The notes: generated by a model not told the origin, from the sequence alone. Positions 30,036 through 41,639 are shown, counted from the first letter of the stretch. The stretch: 64,000 nucleotides of DNA from Microglena sp. YARC (GCA_022414725.1 CM039462.1:125113233-125177232); one strand, 5' to 3'. Translations and numbers: made by a program.

Positions 30036-33000
30036 TTACGCAGATCGGCTAGGTTGGCTATGGTTAGCTTTTTCCCATGCATTTAAACTGTCATTATGCT
30101 TGGCAGTCCAACCTACGTTGTCTAGGAGTTTGTCTTGGCACCACTCAGCAAGTTCCCTGAAAGATACAACCTTGTGACTGCACACGCTATACAGCACTTG
30201 ATTCAGTGATGCTAGCTGAAGGAGTGCCTTCTCTTTCGCACCGGCATTCGGAAACATGGCTTTCATCTTTTCATCGAGAGCTGCGTTTGCTGCTCCATGA
30301 AGCTGGACATCAAAAGGGTTCCACTCCCGCATTAGCCGCCAAGCCTCCGCTGCCTGCACACTTGTTGTGTCCTTCCCAGTCCTCGGTTGTATCTTCTTGG
30401 AGAGGAAGGCCAGGTCCAAGGGATGAGGCTGATAGACATCGGCAAAGGCCAACATGGACTCTAACATTCGCTCCATGACAAGCACAAGAAATTTGCCAGA
30501 CCTCACTCTATGTATGACCTCTTCAAAGTTGCCTTCGAATGGTTTGGCTGGATCAAGTCCTGAACCTACAATCTCACGAGAAGATTTGTCAAGACTACAC
30601 ATCCCATGAGTACCGAAGAAGAAGTTCTTTCCGCGGTCCGATAACACGTAGCTGTCCCAGACTGTTGAGTTATTGTAATCAAATGGGCAACACTTGTAGA
30701 AGTTGCAAGCTGATTGCATTTTCGTTGCCGGGTCACGCACAATAGACAGGAGCACTCCTCTAGCCGACGGAACCACCACTTCCATAAGCAGGTTGTCAAA
30801 CTCTATATGATTCACCCAGAAATCATATGGGGCATTGCATACTCCGGGGACGCTAGTGCACAGCTCAAGCATGCTCTTCCTGTCCGAACTGCTCCTGATG
30901 TCCCAGTTAATTTTCGCAACCGGAACAGACAGGTTGTGAGCGGTGGCCATCGAATGAAGAATTGATGCAAGCGTAGAAGACCCTGTTTTATGAGTCTTGA
31001 TGAACAGAACCCCTCTGTTAGGACGGTGTTGGGAGTATTCTTCGGACGATACTACTTCCCACAGCTTCTTCTTGGCTTCTTCCGTAGTTATCGCTCCTTC
31101 ATCCCACTTCCCTACCAACTCGGTAAGGGCTGGACCAAGAATGGGGACATATGATTTGTCATGCGAGTCATGCGAAGTCTCCCTTGACTCCACGATTTTG
31201 TGAACTTGGATGAGCCCGTTTAACTGAAGAGCAGATACACTCTCTCCTTGCACCGCATCAATGTCATCAGCATCAGCATCAGCATCAGCATCCGCATCAG
31301 CACCATCAGCAACAGCATCAGCATCAGCACCAACAGCATCACCAGCATCAGCAACAGCGGCCCTAAGAGCATCAGTATGAAAGGGTTGGTCAAGAAGGGC
31401 CATGGCGGAAAGAAATTTCACACTCTCCCTCAGTCTGCCAAGATGCCCCGGGCACAACACTTGGATTCCCGTAGCCTCCTTAGCCTTCTGGGCGCGCAGC
31501 TTGAATAGTTCCAGACTGTGAAGAAAGAGAGGGACATCTAACTCCACCAGTTGATCAATCTCTTTCAGGAGACCCAACGCCAGGTCATCAATGTCTTTCA
31601 GGAGACCCAACGCCAGGTCATCAATTTCTTTCAGGAGACCGAACGCCAGGTCATCAATGCTGTGGTGTCGCACATGGTGGGCTGTGTGATGTGCTTGCGG
31701 GGCTCCTACTTTTGTACAGTCACACTCTTGCAGCATGGTGCCGGTTGTGTGGAAATGGAAAAGGCATAGGCTTTCAAAGTGGAAGTCAGAAATGCCCACA
31801 AATGCTGCACGCTTGACCGCCTGCTTTGCACGTGCTAGGTCTGGCCCCCTCTCCTCCTCATTCCCTGTGGATTTAGGTGATAGCACAATCATTAGCGAAC
31901 GTGGTGGTTAGCCCCAGTGCAAGCAAACAGGATGCCCCCCTGAACCTCAAGCCTTGTAATAAGGCGTACTATTTATTTGTGTATGTATGTATTTATATAT
32001 TTATTTATTTGTTTGTTTGTTTGTTTGTTTATTTATTGCATTCATTAGCGAGCAGCACAGTCTAATTTTTGGGAGACTATAGCACCCTTGTATTAGGCAT
32101 ATTATGGTGCATTCTAGTTGTATAAGGGTGCATTTACTAATGTTATTCATTCACTTATATTAACCTATACTAACCTTATACTTATACTAACCTTATACTA
32201 ACTTCGCCTTTCCCTACTTATAAGGGTGCATTCTAGTTGTATAAGGGTGCATGCTGGGTCTATAAGGGTACATTGTGAGTGTGCATGCTGGGTGGGAAGG
32301 ACGCCACTAGGGTGCAGAAAAGGGTGCGGAGGACCCCCCAAATTAGCAGTGGTGCTGAAAAAGGTTCTGAGGACCCCCCAAATTAGCAGTGGTGCTGAAA
32401 AGGGTACCGAGGATCCCCCAAATTAGCAGTGGTGCTGAAAAGGGTGCCGAGGACCCCCCAAATTAGCAGTGGTGCTGAAAAGGGTACCGAGGACCCCCCA
32501 AATTAGCAGTGGTGCTGAAAAGGGTACCGAGGACCCCCCAAATTAGCAGTGGTGCTGAAAAGGGTACCGAGGACCCCCCAAATTAGCAGTGGTGCTGAAA
32601 AAGGTACCGAGGACCCCCCAAATTAGCAGTGGTGCTGAGAAAGGTTCTGAGGACCCCCCAAATTAGCAGTGGTGCTGAAAAAGGTACCGAGGACCCCCCA
32701 AATTAGCAGTGGTGCTGAAAAAGGTACCGAGGACCCCCCAAATTAGCAGTGGTGCAGAAAAGGGTGCCGAAGACCCCCTAAATTTGGGGAGACTACAGCG
32801 CCCTTGTATAAGGCTTGTTAGTAGGGAACGGAAACTAATATAAGTGTTTGAAAAACGAATGCTAACTAATATTATTCTAGTGTTACAATAATATTAGTTT
32901 TTCAAATAAACTCAAAATTCTGGTGAGACGGCTAGTCTGTCTAATGTTAACGAACATTCCTGTAACATTCACTAATATTATTCATTCACAAATATTAACT

Positions 33001-36000
33001 AACATTCTTGTAACATTCACAAATAGTAACTAACATTCCTGTACCATTCACTAATGCTATTCATTCACGAATATTAACTAACATTCTTGTAACATTTACT
33101 AATGTTATTCATTCACTTATATTAACTAACTTCGCTTTCCCTACTTAGAAGGGTGCATTCTAGTTGTATAAGGGTGCATGCTGGGTGTATACGGGTACAG
33201 TGTGAGTGTGCATGCTGGGTGTATACGGGTACAGTGTGAGTGTGCATGCTGGGTGTATACGGGTACAGTGTGAGTGTGCATGCTGGGTGTATACGGGTAC
33301 AGTGTGAGTGTGCATGCTGGGTGTATACGGGTACAGTGTGAGTGTGCATGCTGGGTGTATACGGGTACAGTGTGAGTGTGCATGCTGGGTGAATACGGGT
33401 ACAGTGTGAGTGTGCATGCTGGGTGTATACGGGTACAGTGTGAGTGTGCATGCTGGGTGTATACGGGTACAGTGTGAGTGTGCATGCTGGGTGTATACGG
33501 GTACAGTGTGAGTGTGCATCGCTGGGTGTATACGGGTACAGTGTGAGTGTGCATGCTGGGTGTATACGGGTACAGTGTGAGTGTGCATGCTGGGTGTATA
33601 CGGGTACAGTGTGAGTGTGCATGCTGGGTGTATACGGGTACAGTGTGAGTGTGCATGCTGGGTGTATACGGGTACAGTGTGAGTGTGCATGCTGGGTGTA
33701 TACGGGTACAGTGTGAGTGTGCATGCTGGGTGTATACGGGTACAGTGTGAGTGTGCATGCTGGGTGTATACGGGTACAGTGTGAGTGTGCATGCTGGGTG
33801 TACGGGTACAGTGTGAGTGTGCATGCTGGGTGTATACGGGGGTACAGTGTGAGTGTGCATGCTGGGTGTATACGGGTACAGTGTGAGTGTGCATGCTGGG
33901 TGTATACGGGTACAGTGTGAGTGTGCATGCTGGGTGTATACGGGTACAGTGTGAGTGTGCATGCTGGGTGTATACGGGTACAGTGTGAGTGTGCATGCTG
34001 GGTGTATACGGGTACAGTGTGAGTGTGCATGCTGGGTGTATACGGGTACAGTGTGAGTGTGCATGCTGGGTGTATACGGGTACAGTGTGAGTGTGCATGC
34101 TGGGTGTATACGGGTACAGTGTGAGTGTGCATGCTGGGTGTATACGGGTACAGTGTGAGTGTGCATGCTGGGTGTATACGGGTACAGTGTGAGTGTGCAT
34201 GCTGGGTGTATACGGGTACAGTGTGAGTGTGCATGCTGGGTGTATACGGGTACAGTGTGAGTGTGCATGCTGGGTGTATACGGGTACAGTGTGAGTGTGC
34301 ATGCTGGGTGTATACGGGTACAGTGTGAGTGTGCATGCTGGGTGTATACGGGTACAGTGTGAGTGTGCATGCTGGGTGTATACGGGTACAGTGTGAGTGT
34401 GCATGCTGGGTGTATACGGGTACAGTGTGAGTGTGCATGCTGGGTGTATACGGGTACAGTGTGAGTGTGCATGCTGGGTGTATACGGGTACAGTGTGAGT
34501 GTGCATGCTGGGTGTATACGGGTACAGTGTGAGTGTGCATGCTGGTGTATACGGGTACAGTGTGAGTGTGCATGCTGGGTGTATACGGGTACAGTGTGAG
34601 TGTGCATGCTGGGTGTATACGGGTACAGTGTGAGTGTGCATGCATGTGTGGTGTGATACGGGTACAGTGGTGAGTGTGCATGCTGGGTGTATACGGGTAC
34701 AGTGTGAGTGTGCATGCTGGGTGTATACGGGTACAGTGTGAGTGTGCATGCTGGGTGTATACGGGTACAGTGTGAGTGTGCATGCTGGGTGTATACGGGT
34801 ACAGTGTGAGTGTGCATGCTGGGTGTATACGGGTACAGTGTGAGTGTGCATATACGGGTACAGTGTGAGTGTGCATGCTGGGTGTATACGGGTACAGTGT
34901 GAGTGTGCATGCTGGGTGTATACGGGTACAGTGTGAGTGTGCATGCTGGGTGTATACGGGTGTGTGAGTGTGCATGCTGGGTGTATACGGGTACAGTGTG
35001 AGTGTGCATGCTGGGTGTATACGGGTACAGTGTGAGTGTGCACAATAACCATGCTCAGCCCGTTGTGAGTGTGCATGTCTGGCCTAAAGTGGCCTTTTTT
35101 AAGCTTTATGGCTGTAGGCCTCCTACAGGGACAGCGTTTAAGTGCTAATTATAGCTTTTTATAGCTTTCTGTAGCTTTTTGGGGCCATTTGGGGCAAAAA
35201 ATAAAAACCCTTTTTTTCTTTCTTTTTTATAGCGATAATTTCTCGAAAATGGGGTCAAAACTAGCGATCGATATATATAGCGGAAAACAATATCCCTGGG
35301 GGGTGGGTGCTTTGATTTATTATTACCTTTAACGGCCCCACGCCCTTTCCTGAGCAAACAGCTCCTTGAAGGCCCAGTAGCACTCTTAAGTGGCTTGGTG
35401 CAACCCCAGTATGACGTGGTGCCCCCCAAACCACGCGTAGCGCAAAGCGTGGAGCTCGGGGGGGTCGGGGGGGAATTTCTGAGTAGTCTTGCCGGACACA
35501 TGCGTCCCCATGCAGCGACGGAATGGCAACGCGTCGCATACACACTACAAATGTAATTTAAAATGGACTGAAAAAAGATATGAAATACATTGCCCTGCAT
35601 ATAACGATAATCAGATCTTTTTCTCCCGCTGCCAGTAGCAATCGCTACCTGGGACCCCATTTTGGCCAAACCGTCTGCTACCATGAGACTCTAATATCCC
35701 ACCCGCCCCCCTAAACCCCGGCCCTTAGTGTTACCCAAAGTGCTACAGAGAGCCCACGCTTGAAAGACACCAAATCCCTGATCGCTACCAGAAGTCCCCC
35801 TTTCAGAAACTAAAAAAGCTCTACTGATAATTATATATACATTGCGTTTAATGATTATTATTTATACATTGCGTTTAATGATTATTATTTATACATTGCG
35901 TTCAAGGATACTTATTTATACATTGCGTTTAGTGATTATTATTTATACATTGCGTTTCATGATTATTATTTATACATTGCGTTTAATGATAATTATTTAT

Positions 36001-38525
36001 ACATTGCGTTTAATGATATGTATTTATACATTGCATATAATGATAATTATTTATACATTGCGTTTAATGATTATTATTTATACATTTCACATAATGATAA
36101 TTATATATACACCCTGATATCTGTTTTTTAACTCAGTATCGCCCTTTGGAAGAGAGCAATAGTTAGGTCGTGAACATTGCGTTTCCTGTTGGCGACCTCT
36201 TACCCAAAATAGTGAGACACTCTAGGATTATTTTGAACATTTTTTGAACACATGTACATATATGTATACATATACTTGTACAGTCGCCCGTGTGGCCGGT
36301 GGCCACACCTACTCTCATGTAGACAAACCACCCCCACCCCAATCATAGTACGGTGCCCGTTTGGCCTTTGGCCACACCTGTTTGGGGCTGGGTTACATAA
36401 TGGTTAACACTTGTACTCCCCCCCACCCCTCACTTGAACATACAGGCATGACGTTTCCCCCACTAAAAACACTCCCCCCCCCCCCCCCCCCTCCCTTCCA
36501 TCCTGTTGGCCATACCTGTTTTGGGCTGGGTAACAGAACGGTTTACGCTGGTTTTCTCTGCAGTGCATGCAACTTAAAACGCTGACGGACGCATATCCCT
36601 TGCGATGGTCTCCCTCGTGCACCTACAAGCAACCACACACAACCGTACTTCCCCCCCCACACACACACCCCTGACAGTTATTTCCACCCCCACCCCTTCC
36701 AACCATGTTCCCCAACCACAAACATACTCCCTTACTCTTCCTGACATATTTCCTGACTCCATCCCTTCCCCCACCCAGCCATCCCACCAGCCCCCCCACC
36801 CTCATCCCTCCCTTCACACGCACCCACAGGAACACACGTACTCCCTATCTGCCCCCCTTCACTTCAGCTGTGGGCTTTGCCATAGCTAAAAGCAAACAAA
36901 AGCGAAGTTCAGGCCGCATATCCAACCCATCGACAATGTTTGCCCATAACCCGACTCCGCTAATATTATCGGACCTGCTTCCCTGCCACCTCAGCTGCGG
37001 TCGATAGCCAACCCCACTGACAAAACTGAACCTGCGCAATCGCAACTGTACATAACTGAAGCTTCTCCTTAGCGAGCATGTATTCAGTTCGGCCGAAGAA
37101 CATTCCTGTTCACCCGAACTGCTCCCGAAGTCAACTCGATCTGAGACTCGGAAACATTGCTAGGTTCATCCATTCAACTTTGTCGCGTACTCGCTATGGC
37201 ACACTGCACAGCTACATGTTTCTCGATGCAGTGAGAAGAAGTTGCAGTCAAGAACTGATATGGGATGCTCGGTTCAAGTTAGGGCGAGAAAGCTTGGCGA
37301 GATTTTTCATTCTGTCAACTTCGCGACGTCCTTGCACAATGCGGAGCGACATGTTTCTAAGTGCAGTGGGAAGAAGTCGGGTTTGTGACATGGGATGGAT
37401 GTGATTCGGACATTTCTGCTGACTGACCACGTCACCTTCCGTTGTGCACAGTGACAGGTCTCCTGTCGCAAGTGAAGGGGGAGGTGTTGCAGAGATGCAG
37501 GGGGAAAAGCTTGTAGGAAGACGAACTGTGGCCCTGCCAAAATCAGGAGAATGAACTCAGGTGGGAAAAGGAGAAATTGGGCGGGATGCGCAACAGGTGG
37601 AATACGCAGGAGGCGGAGGTCGTTTACGGCAGAATTTGCAGGAGGCCAAACAAGGCAAAAATTGAAGCAGGAGGGAATAAAAGCGGGAATTGGCTGGGCG
37701 GCAAGTCGGTTAAGTCGGTTACGCGATGACACCACAGCCACGACCGCGACCGCCATGATTTCTATATATATAGATATATGTATATATCCTGGGTTGAAAT
37801 TCCTTTCACAACTAAAACAAAATGGCCCGCATATGACAAAGCAATGAGGTAGTGAAAAACTGACCTGGGGGTGCTGCATTGGTTATCATGTAGCGTGTCT
37901 GAAAGTTCCGAGGATTGTAGCAGCCGTAGGTAAATTGCTCATCGCTCTGTTGGCCTTGCTCGTCTGGTAGAAAGTGTGCCAGCCACTCAATCAAACCATC
38001 TGTAGCCACAGACAAGCTGCCGCGAGGGAATGCAGTTTTTCTCAACGTTCTCGTCACTTGCAACCCCCATATATCGTATTTGCACTCGAGGAAAAGATCC
38101 ATTACGTGCTTCCATGGATGCTGAAGCATGACGACTTGGCTTTGCTCGATTCGGCTTGGCTTGGCTTGACTGGCGCCTCCCTTTATATAGCCACCAGGGA
38201 CTGCTCTCACTCTCCTTTCTAAGTCATGCGCACCGTTCGCTTCCAGCCACACACCTGTGGGCATATGCTTTTGTACGTCGTCCACAAACCAGGAACTCGA
38301 GTTCTTTGAGAAGGACACAAATGTGAAACGCGTACCCTCAGGCAACGCCTTGGGTGCCGTCTGCGGCGACCTCTCCACGCGTCCCTCCCACTCACCGACT
38401 CCGTCTTCGCTAGGCACATAGCTCATCCTACCACGAGCCAAGGGTACCCAAGGTGCCATACAAAGAAGCCATGTGAGCAGTCTCAATACTTGCCCCTGCC
38501 TTGCACTGCTGCTTCGCGGGGTCAT
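30036..38525 (-). CDS. Two-exon, two-domain sulfotransferase (degenerate N-domain plus Gal-3-O-sulfotransferase-like C-domain)
   Basis: Transfers sulfate from PAPS to glycans, probably in the Golgi. Exon 1: 38525-37865; exon 2: 31864-30036; intron exactly 6,000 bp with donor CAG|GTCAG, acceptor CCACAG|GG and matching phase 1; product 829 aa. Residues 12-32 are a hydrophobic signal anchor. The first domain (65-260) follows the order of 2-O/6-O-type sulfotransferases: FVSFSKNSSSWF (5' PAPS site, Lys74), LQHPWKHVMDLFLECKY (3' site), NFQTRYM, then FVGISDFHFESLCLFHF just after the junction. The usual Arg and Ser of the 3' site are Gln135 and Asp143, so it may be inactive. The second domain has intact VLFIKTHKTGSST (505-517) and VRDPATKMQSACNFY (596-610), as in galactose-3-O-sulfotransferases (PF06990). 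The linker has IDDLALGLLKE repeats and an Asp-Ala tract. The exon join is inferred from frame and domain order. Confidence 0.75.
31255..31375 (-). repeat. Coding (GATGCT)-type hexamer tract in the sulfotransferase linker
   Basis: GCATCA repeats on the plus strand encode an Asp-Ala run (residues about 392-423) between the two sulfotransferase domains. A 33-bp coding repeat for IDDLALGLLKE lies at about 31555-31655 (residues 290-323). Confidence 0.85.
31905..32060. repeat. Dispersed repeat tail plus (TTTG/TATT)n
   Basis: Contains AGTGCAAGCAAACAGG, then CCTCAAGCCTTGTAATAAGG and CGTACTATTTATT, matching the family at 1885 and 53915 (inverted), followed by TATT/TTTG simple sequence to about 32035. 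Confidence 0.65.
32290..32795. repeat. 40-bp satellite (GAGGACCCCCCAAATTAGCA...)
   Basis: About 12 copies of a unit reading GAGGACCCCCCAAATTAGCA then GTGGTGCTGAAAAGGGTACC, highly uniform, within the sulfotransferase intron. Single related units are at 38575-38620 and 39285-39330, near its first exon. Confidence 0.94.
32822..33130. mobile_element. Fragment of the TAATATTAG MITE family and derived AT-rich repeats
   Basis: It begins TAGGGAACGGAAACTAATAT and continues AGTTTTTCAAATAAACTCAA and TTCTGGTGAGACGGC, the complement of the element at 61238-61421. The other end is replaced by tandem CATTCCTGTAACATTCAC / TATTAACTAACATTC units. Confidence 0.7.
33165..35042. repeat. 34-bp satellite, ~55 copies, very homogeneous
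   Basis: The unit reads GCATGCTGGGTGTATACGGG then TACAGTGTGAGTGT; most copies are identical. GCATGC and GTATAC are palindromes. Because 34 is not a multiple of three and the unit lacks minus-strand stops, all three minus frames stay open for 1.9 kb. It fills one third of the sulfotransferase intron and is related to the sequence at 32215-32300. Confidence 0.96.
35043..35840. other. Intron sequence without recognisable coding content
   Basis: The minus-strand open frame at 35145-35684 looks like translated repeat: CGCTATATATATCGATCGCT and adjacent motifs recur near 42930. No splice or family support. Confidence 0.4.
35841..36117. repeat. 27-bp AT-rich repeat, ten copies
   Basis: Unit TACATTGCGTTTAATGATTA followed by TTATTTA; open in one frame because 27 is a multiple of three. 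Confidence 0.93.
36118..37864. other. Intron remainder: C-rich tracts and old duplications
   Basis: C-rich simple sequence at 36465-36500 and 36645-36800. Two copies of a TTGGCC...CCACACCTGTTTGGGGCTGG block lie at 36275-36400 and 36500-36540. An old ~120-bp tandem duplication lies at about 37140-37400 (both halves contain ACATGTTTCT and GCAGTG(A/G)GAAGAAG). No gene seen. Confidence 0.45.
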
Positions 38526-39494
38526 CGGAACCCTTTTATTTGTCTTGAACGGGTGTAGTATGGGTGAAAAGGGGTGCAGAAAAGGGTACCGAAGGCCCTC
38601 TAAACTTGTAGCCTTGCTGATGGGATCATGTGCGGCTTGTCGGAGTGGTGGAAGGAGGTTGTAGAAGGAAAGATAAATGCCGGTACAAGGCGCTTCCAAA
38701 TGGGAATCCTCATCCCTCTTTCTGTGCTTGATCTACAGAAATCCTTTTCTCCCTTGACTTGGTCAAACTGCGAGCACATGTGGATGGTCTATCAGAGCAT
38801 CAGGATAGAGCATCAGGCTAAAATAAAGCATCATCACATCTATTAATTGAAATTGAAATCGAAATTGGTACATCCGTGTAATACAGTTACTCACAGGACG
38901 TGAAGTTAAGGACACCATAGCGTAAGCCGGAGCTAGCTATAGTCACCATATCACATTTGGATGGTCTATCAGAGCATACGTATACAAGAAAGCATCATCA
39001 CATCTATTATACTATGACATACTCATCCTTGAACCTTGTTGTTCGGTGGACGGATGACAATGGAACATTCATTATACTATTGTGGATAAATTTTAATAAA
39101 TCCTTACATGTTCGATATTATCAAGCAACTCTTTCTCCTGTTCGTAAGAGCTCCGAAATAAATTGACCATGTTTTTAAAGCATCATCACATCTAATCCTC
39201 CCAGTCAACACTGCTATTTGGGGAGGTAATCGGCACCCTTTTATTTGGCTTGAAAGGGTGGCTTATGGGTGAAATCGGGTGCCACAAGGGTACCCAAGAG
39301 GCCCAAGACCCCCCTAAATTTGCAGTGCTAGGGCGAGTGTGAGACTCACCCTTTGAGGCGGTAATCCTCCTTTTCAAAAAACGAAATTTCAAAAATCCTC
39401 ACCATACCCACAATAGACAACATACAACAAATGCATGTATGAACATATGGTTGGGTCCACGAAACCACAATGGAGGGATCCCCTGCACTCCATG
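38526..39494. other. Region upstream of the sulfotransferase, with dispersed repeats
   Basis: Two copies of CCCTTTTATTTG...CTTGAA...GGGTG, then TATGGGTGAAA, lie at 38530-38615 and 39233-39330. A 105-bp repeat at 38850-38955 (ACATCCGTGTAATACAG, CACAGGACGTGAAGTTAAGG, AGCCGGAGCTAGCTATAGTC) is repeated at 41430-41530. CATCATCACATCTATTA recurs three times. The sulfotransferase promoter should lie here, but no core element is clear. Confidence 0.5.
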
Positions 39495-39497
39495 GTT

Positions 39498-39648
39498 CAT
39501 TCATTTATTCATTCATTCATTCATCCATCCATCCATCCATCCATTCCTTCATGCATCCATCCATCCATTCATTCTTCATTCATTCATTCATTCTTCATTC
39601 ATTCATTCATTCATTCATTCATTCATTCATTCACTCATTCATTATAAC
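39498..39648. repeat. (CATT)n / (CATC)n microsatellite
   Basis: Tetranucleotide run ATTCATTCATTC with CATC-rich interruptions. A GAT-rich run follows at 39773-39815. Confidence 0.95.
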
Positions 39649-39984
39649 TATTCATTGCTGCTAGATAGCCGTTCATTACACCAGCGATGAAGTTATTACA
39701 TGTAGTTGAATTTCTTGGTCGATATGTGATGATGATGAATTGCTGCAGCTGTTACTGCTTTAATTGCTGCTACTGATGATGATGATGATGATGGAGATGA
39801 AAATGATGATGATGATTTCGGCATCATGACCAGCATCATGAGCTTGGACTATAGTGCGACAGCACAGAGGCATATATATATTACAACTTAGGAAAAGTTG
39901 TGTTGTGCGGCAGGTAGTATGTATGGCCCTCTGGGTAGACACAATCTAAACAGAATTGTAGTCCGTGACTCTCTACCTACAGCT

Positions 39985-40165
39985 TCATGTTGTATGTATG
40001 TTACAGTCCAGGGGTAGGACAGATAGGCTAAAGGGTCTTGCGCAACGGTGACAGGAGGGGTTAAAACGGGGGGGGGGGGGGGGGGGGGGGGGGGACTACT
40101 GGTAATGAACTGAACCCCAAACAATCGTTTTACCTACGGGGTCCTTAGTTCTTGCTACAGTGGGA
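39985..40165. repeat. Dispersed repeat (GTTACAGTCCAGGGG) with poly-G insertion
   Basis: Contains GTTACAGTCCAGGGGTAGGA, TAAAGGGTCTTGC, a G-run (40068-40094), then GAACTGAACCCCAAACAATC and TTCTTGCTACAGTGGGAATT. Best-preserved copy of the family in the window. Confidence 0.75.
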
Positions 40166-40204
40166 ATTTAATGAGTAAGTAGCCCATGAAGACACCCTCA
40201 AACA

Positions 40205-40392
40205 CTCTTTTCCTATTCGGCTACAAGCACCAGCTTCTAGGCAGCTCCCTGAGAGTGCCACTGGGCCAAACCCAAAGATTCCAGGAGCACTGGAAAGCTG
40301 GCGATATCAGCTTCCAAGTTCCTAGGTTGCTCAAGGTTTGGATGAAGAGGGAGCCCAGCGAGCTGCCTAGAAGCTTCTGATCGTAGCTGGAA
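40205..40392. mobile_element. Foldback (MITE-like) element with AGCTTCTAGGCAGCTC ends
   Basis: The left end AGCTTCTAGGCAGCTCCCTG is mirrored by AGCGAGCTGCCTAGAAGCTT at the right end; in both, a GTAGC or CTAC block lies just outside. The inside carries CAAACCCAAAGATTCCAGGA and TTGGATGAAGAGGGAGC. Related pieces at 8290, 12180, 13915, 14180 (inverted) and 54960-55020. Confidence 0.75.
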
Positions 40393-41426
40393 ATAAAAAC
40401 TGTGCCCTCACACCCTGAACAAGGCATGAAAGCCAAGAGTCACAAAAATTTGACACTCTTACGCACCTCAACGTGACGTGCGTAGAGCAAAGGGAGCCTG
40501 CCCGTTCGCTTGCGCTGGGGACGACTACCGTGGGTTTCGAAGTGCAGACCGCTGTTGCACCCGATCTCGGACTCCCGCGCAACGGCGACGGAGGAAAGTT
40601 CTCGGCCTATGTGTAGCTTACTTTAATCATCTGCACCACCAACATCCTGATTGCTTTCTAGTCGAGTCTTTATAAATAGCCTTTCTACACGACTGAGCCA
40701 TGGGTAGCAATAATTTGCTGTTTGCATTCCTCACAATTATGTAAGTGGATTAGGGGGTTTATCTCTTGCCGCAGATAAACATCACGAAGGACGGTTTTTT
40801 TCAGGTATCATATCGGAAATCACGTACATTTTGAAATGTCGTCCCCCCAGATCTCACGCCGCCCTAGAAAAAGGAGTTTACCACCTGGCAGGCAGTCTTA
40901 TTGCAGGCTGGATCCTTTTTGTAGTACCACATGCTCTCTAGTACCGTATGATGATCATACTATGATCCCTAGCTAGTATCTTAGTACCGTATGCTTCCTT
41001 TTACCCTATAGATTTTACCTAATTGAACGCCCCCTGGATTGTAACATACATATGCACATACTGACATACTGTCTGCATGCTCCTTGGTTAACGGGGTGGG
41101 TGTGTGTGTGGGGGGGGGGGGGGGGGGGGGGGGGGGAGCTAGGACCAATTAATCGAGTGATTCTTTATCATACTGACAAGCAATCACTCAAGAACACGTA
41201 CTAAGGAAGTCGCAATCCAAGCGAAACGTGGGGAGGGTCCGTTGACCTGAATGAAGGGTCTATTGCGTCCCAGGGCGCAGGCTAAACCATTGGTTGCGCA
41301 TAAGGCAGCAGAGCTGGGGGTCCTCCTGAAGTACCCTGGTAGCAATCCAAGCGATAAGTTACGTTTTGAACAACCAACCCTGCCCTAGATTGTGAGTGGC
41401 TCCGTGTGTAGCATATGAAGCATTGA
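40393..41426. other. No recognisable gene; poly-G tract
   Basis: A GT/G-run lies at 41095-41137. The sequence is otherwise unremarkable, with no supported coding segment. Confidence 0.45.
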
Positions 41427-41429
41427 AAT

Positions 41430-41530
41430 TGAAATTGAAATTGTTACATCCGTGTAATACCGTTACTCACAGGACGTGAAGTTAAGGACACCATAGCGTA
41501 AGCCGGAGCTAGCTATAGTCACCGTAGCAT
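41430..41530. repeat. Second copy of the 105-bp dispersed repeat of 38850-38955
   Basis: Nearly identical over GTGTAATAC, TTACTCACAGGACGTGAAG, TTAAGGACACCATAGCG and GGAGCTAGCTATAGTCACC. GAAATTGAAATTG precedes both copies. Confidence 0.85.
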
Positions 41531-41639
41531 ATGCAGCATATGACTACAGGTATTTACAATCTCTAATCGGGCACCACGTTTCCCCATTGGTCACACCGGA
41601 CAGAACTTGAACTTGAACTAGACGGTTACATTGATCCAG

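Noticed and set aside
33122..35076. Three overlapping minus-strand open frames of more than 600 codons
   Set aside because: They are the same 34-bp satellite read in three frames; the Thr/His/Cys/Tyr/Pro periodic peptide has no start context, homology or splice support.
36574..37045. Several Pro/Thr/Gly-rich frames
   Set aside because: Low-complexity C-rich intron sequence of the sulfotransferase gene; no domain or splice support.
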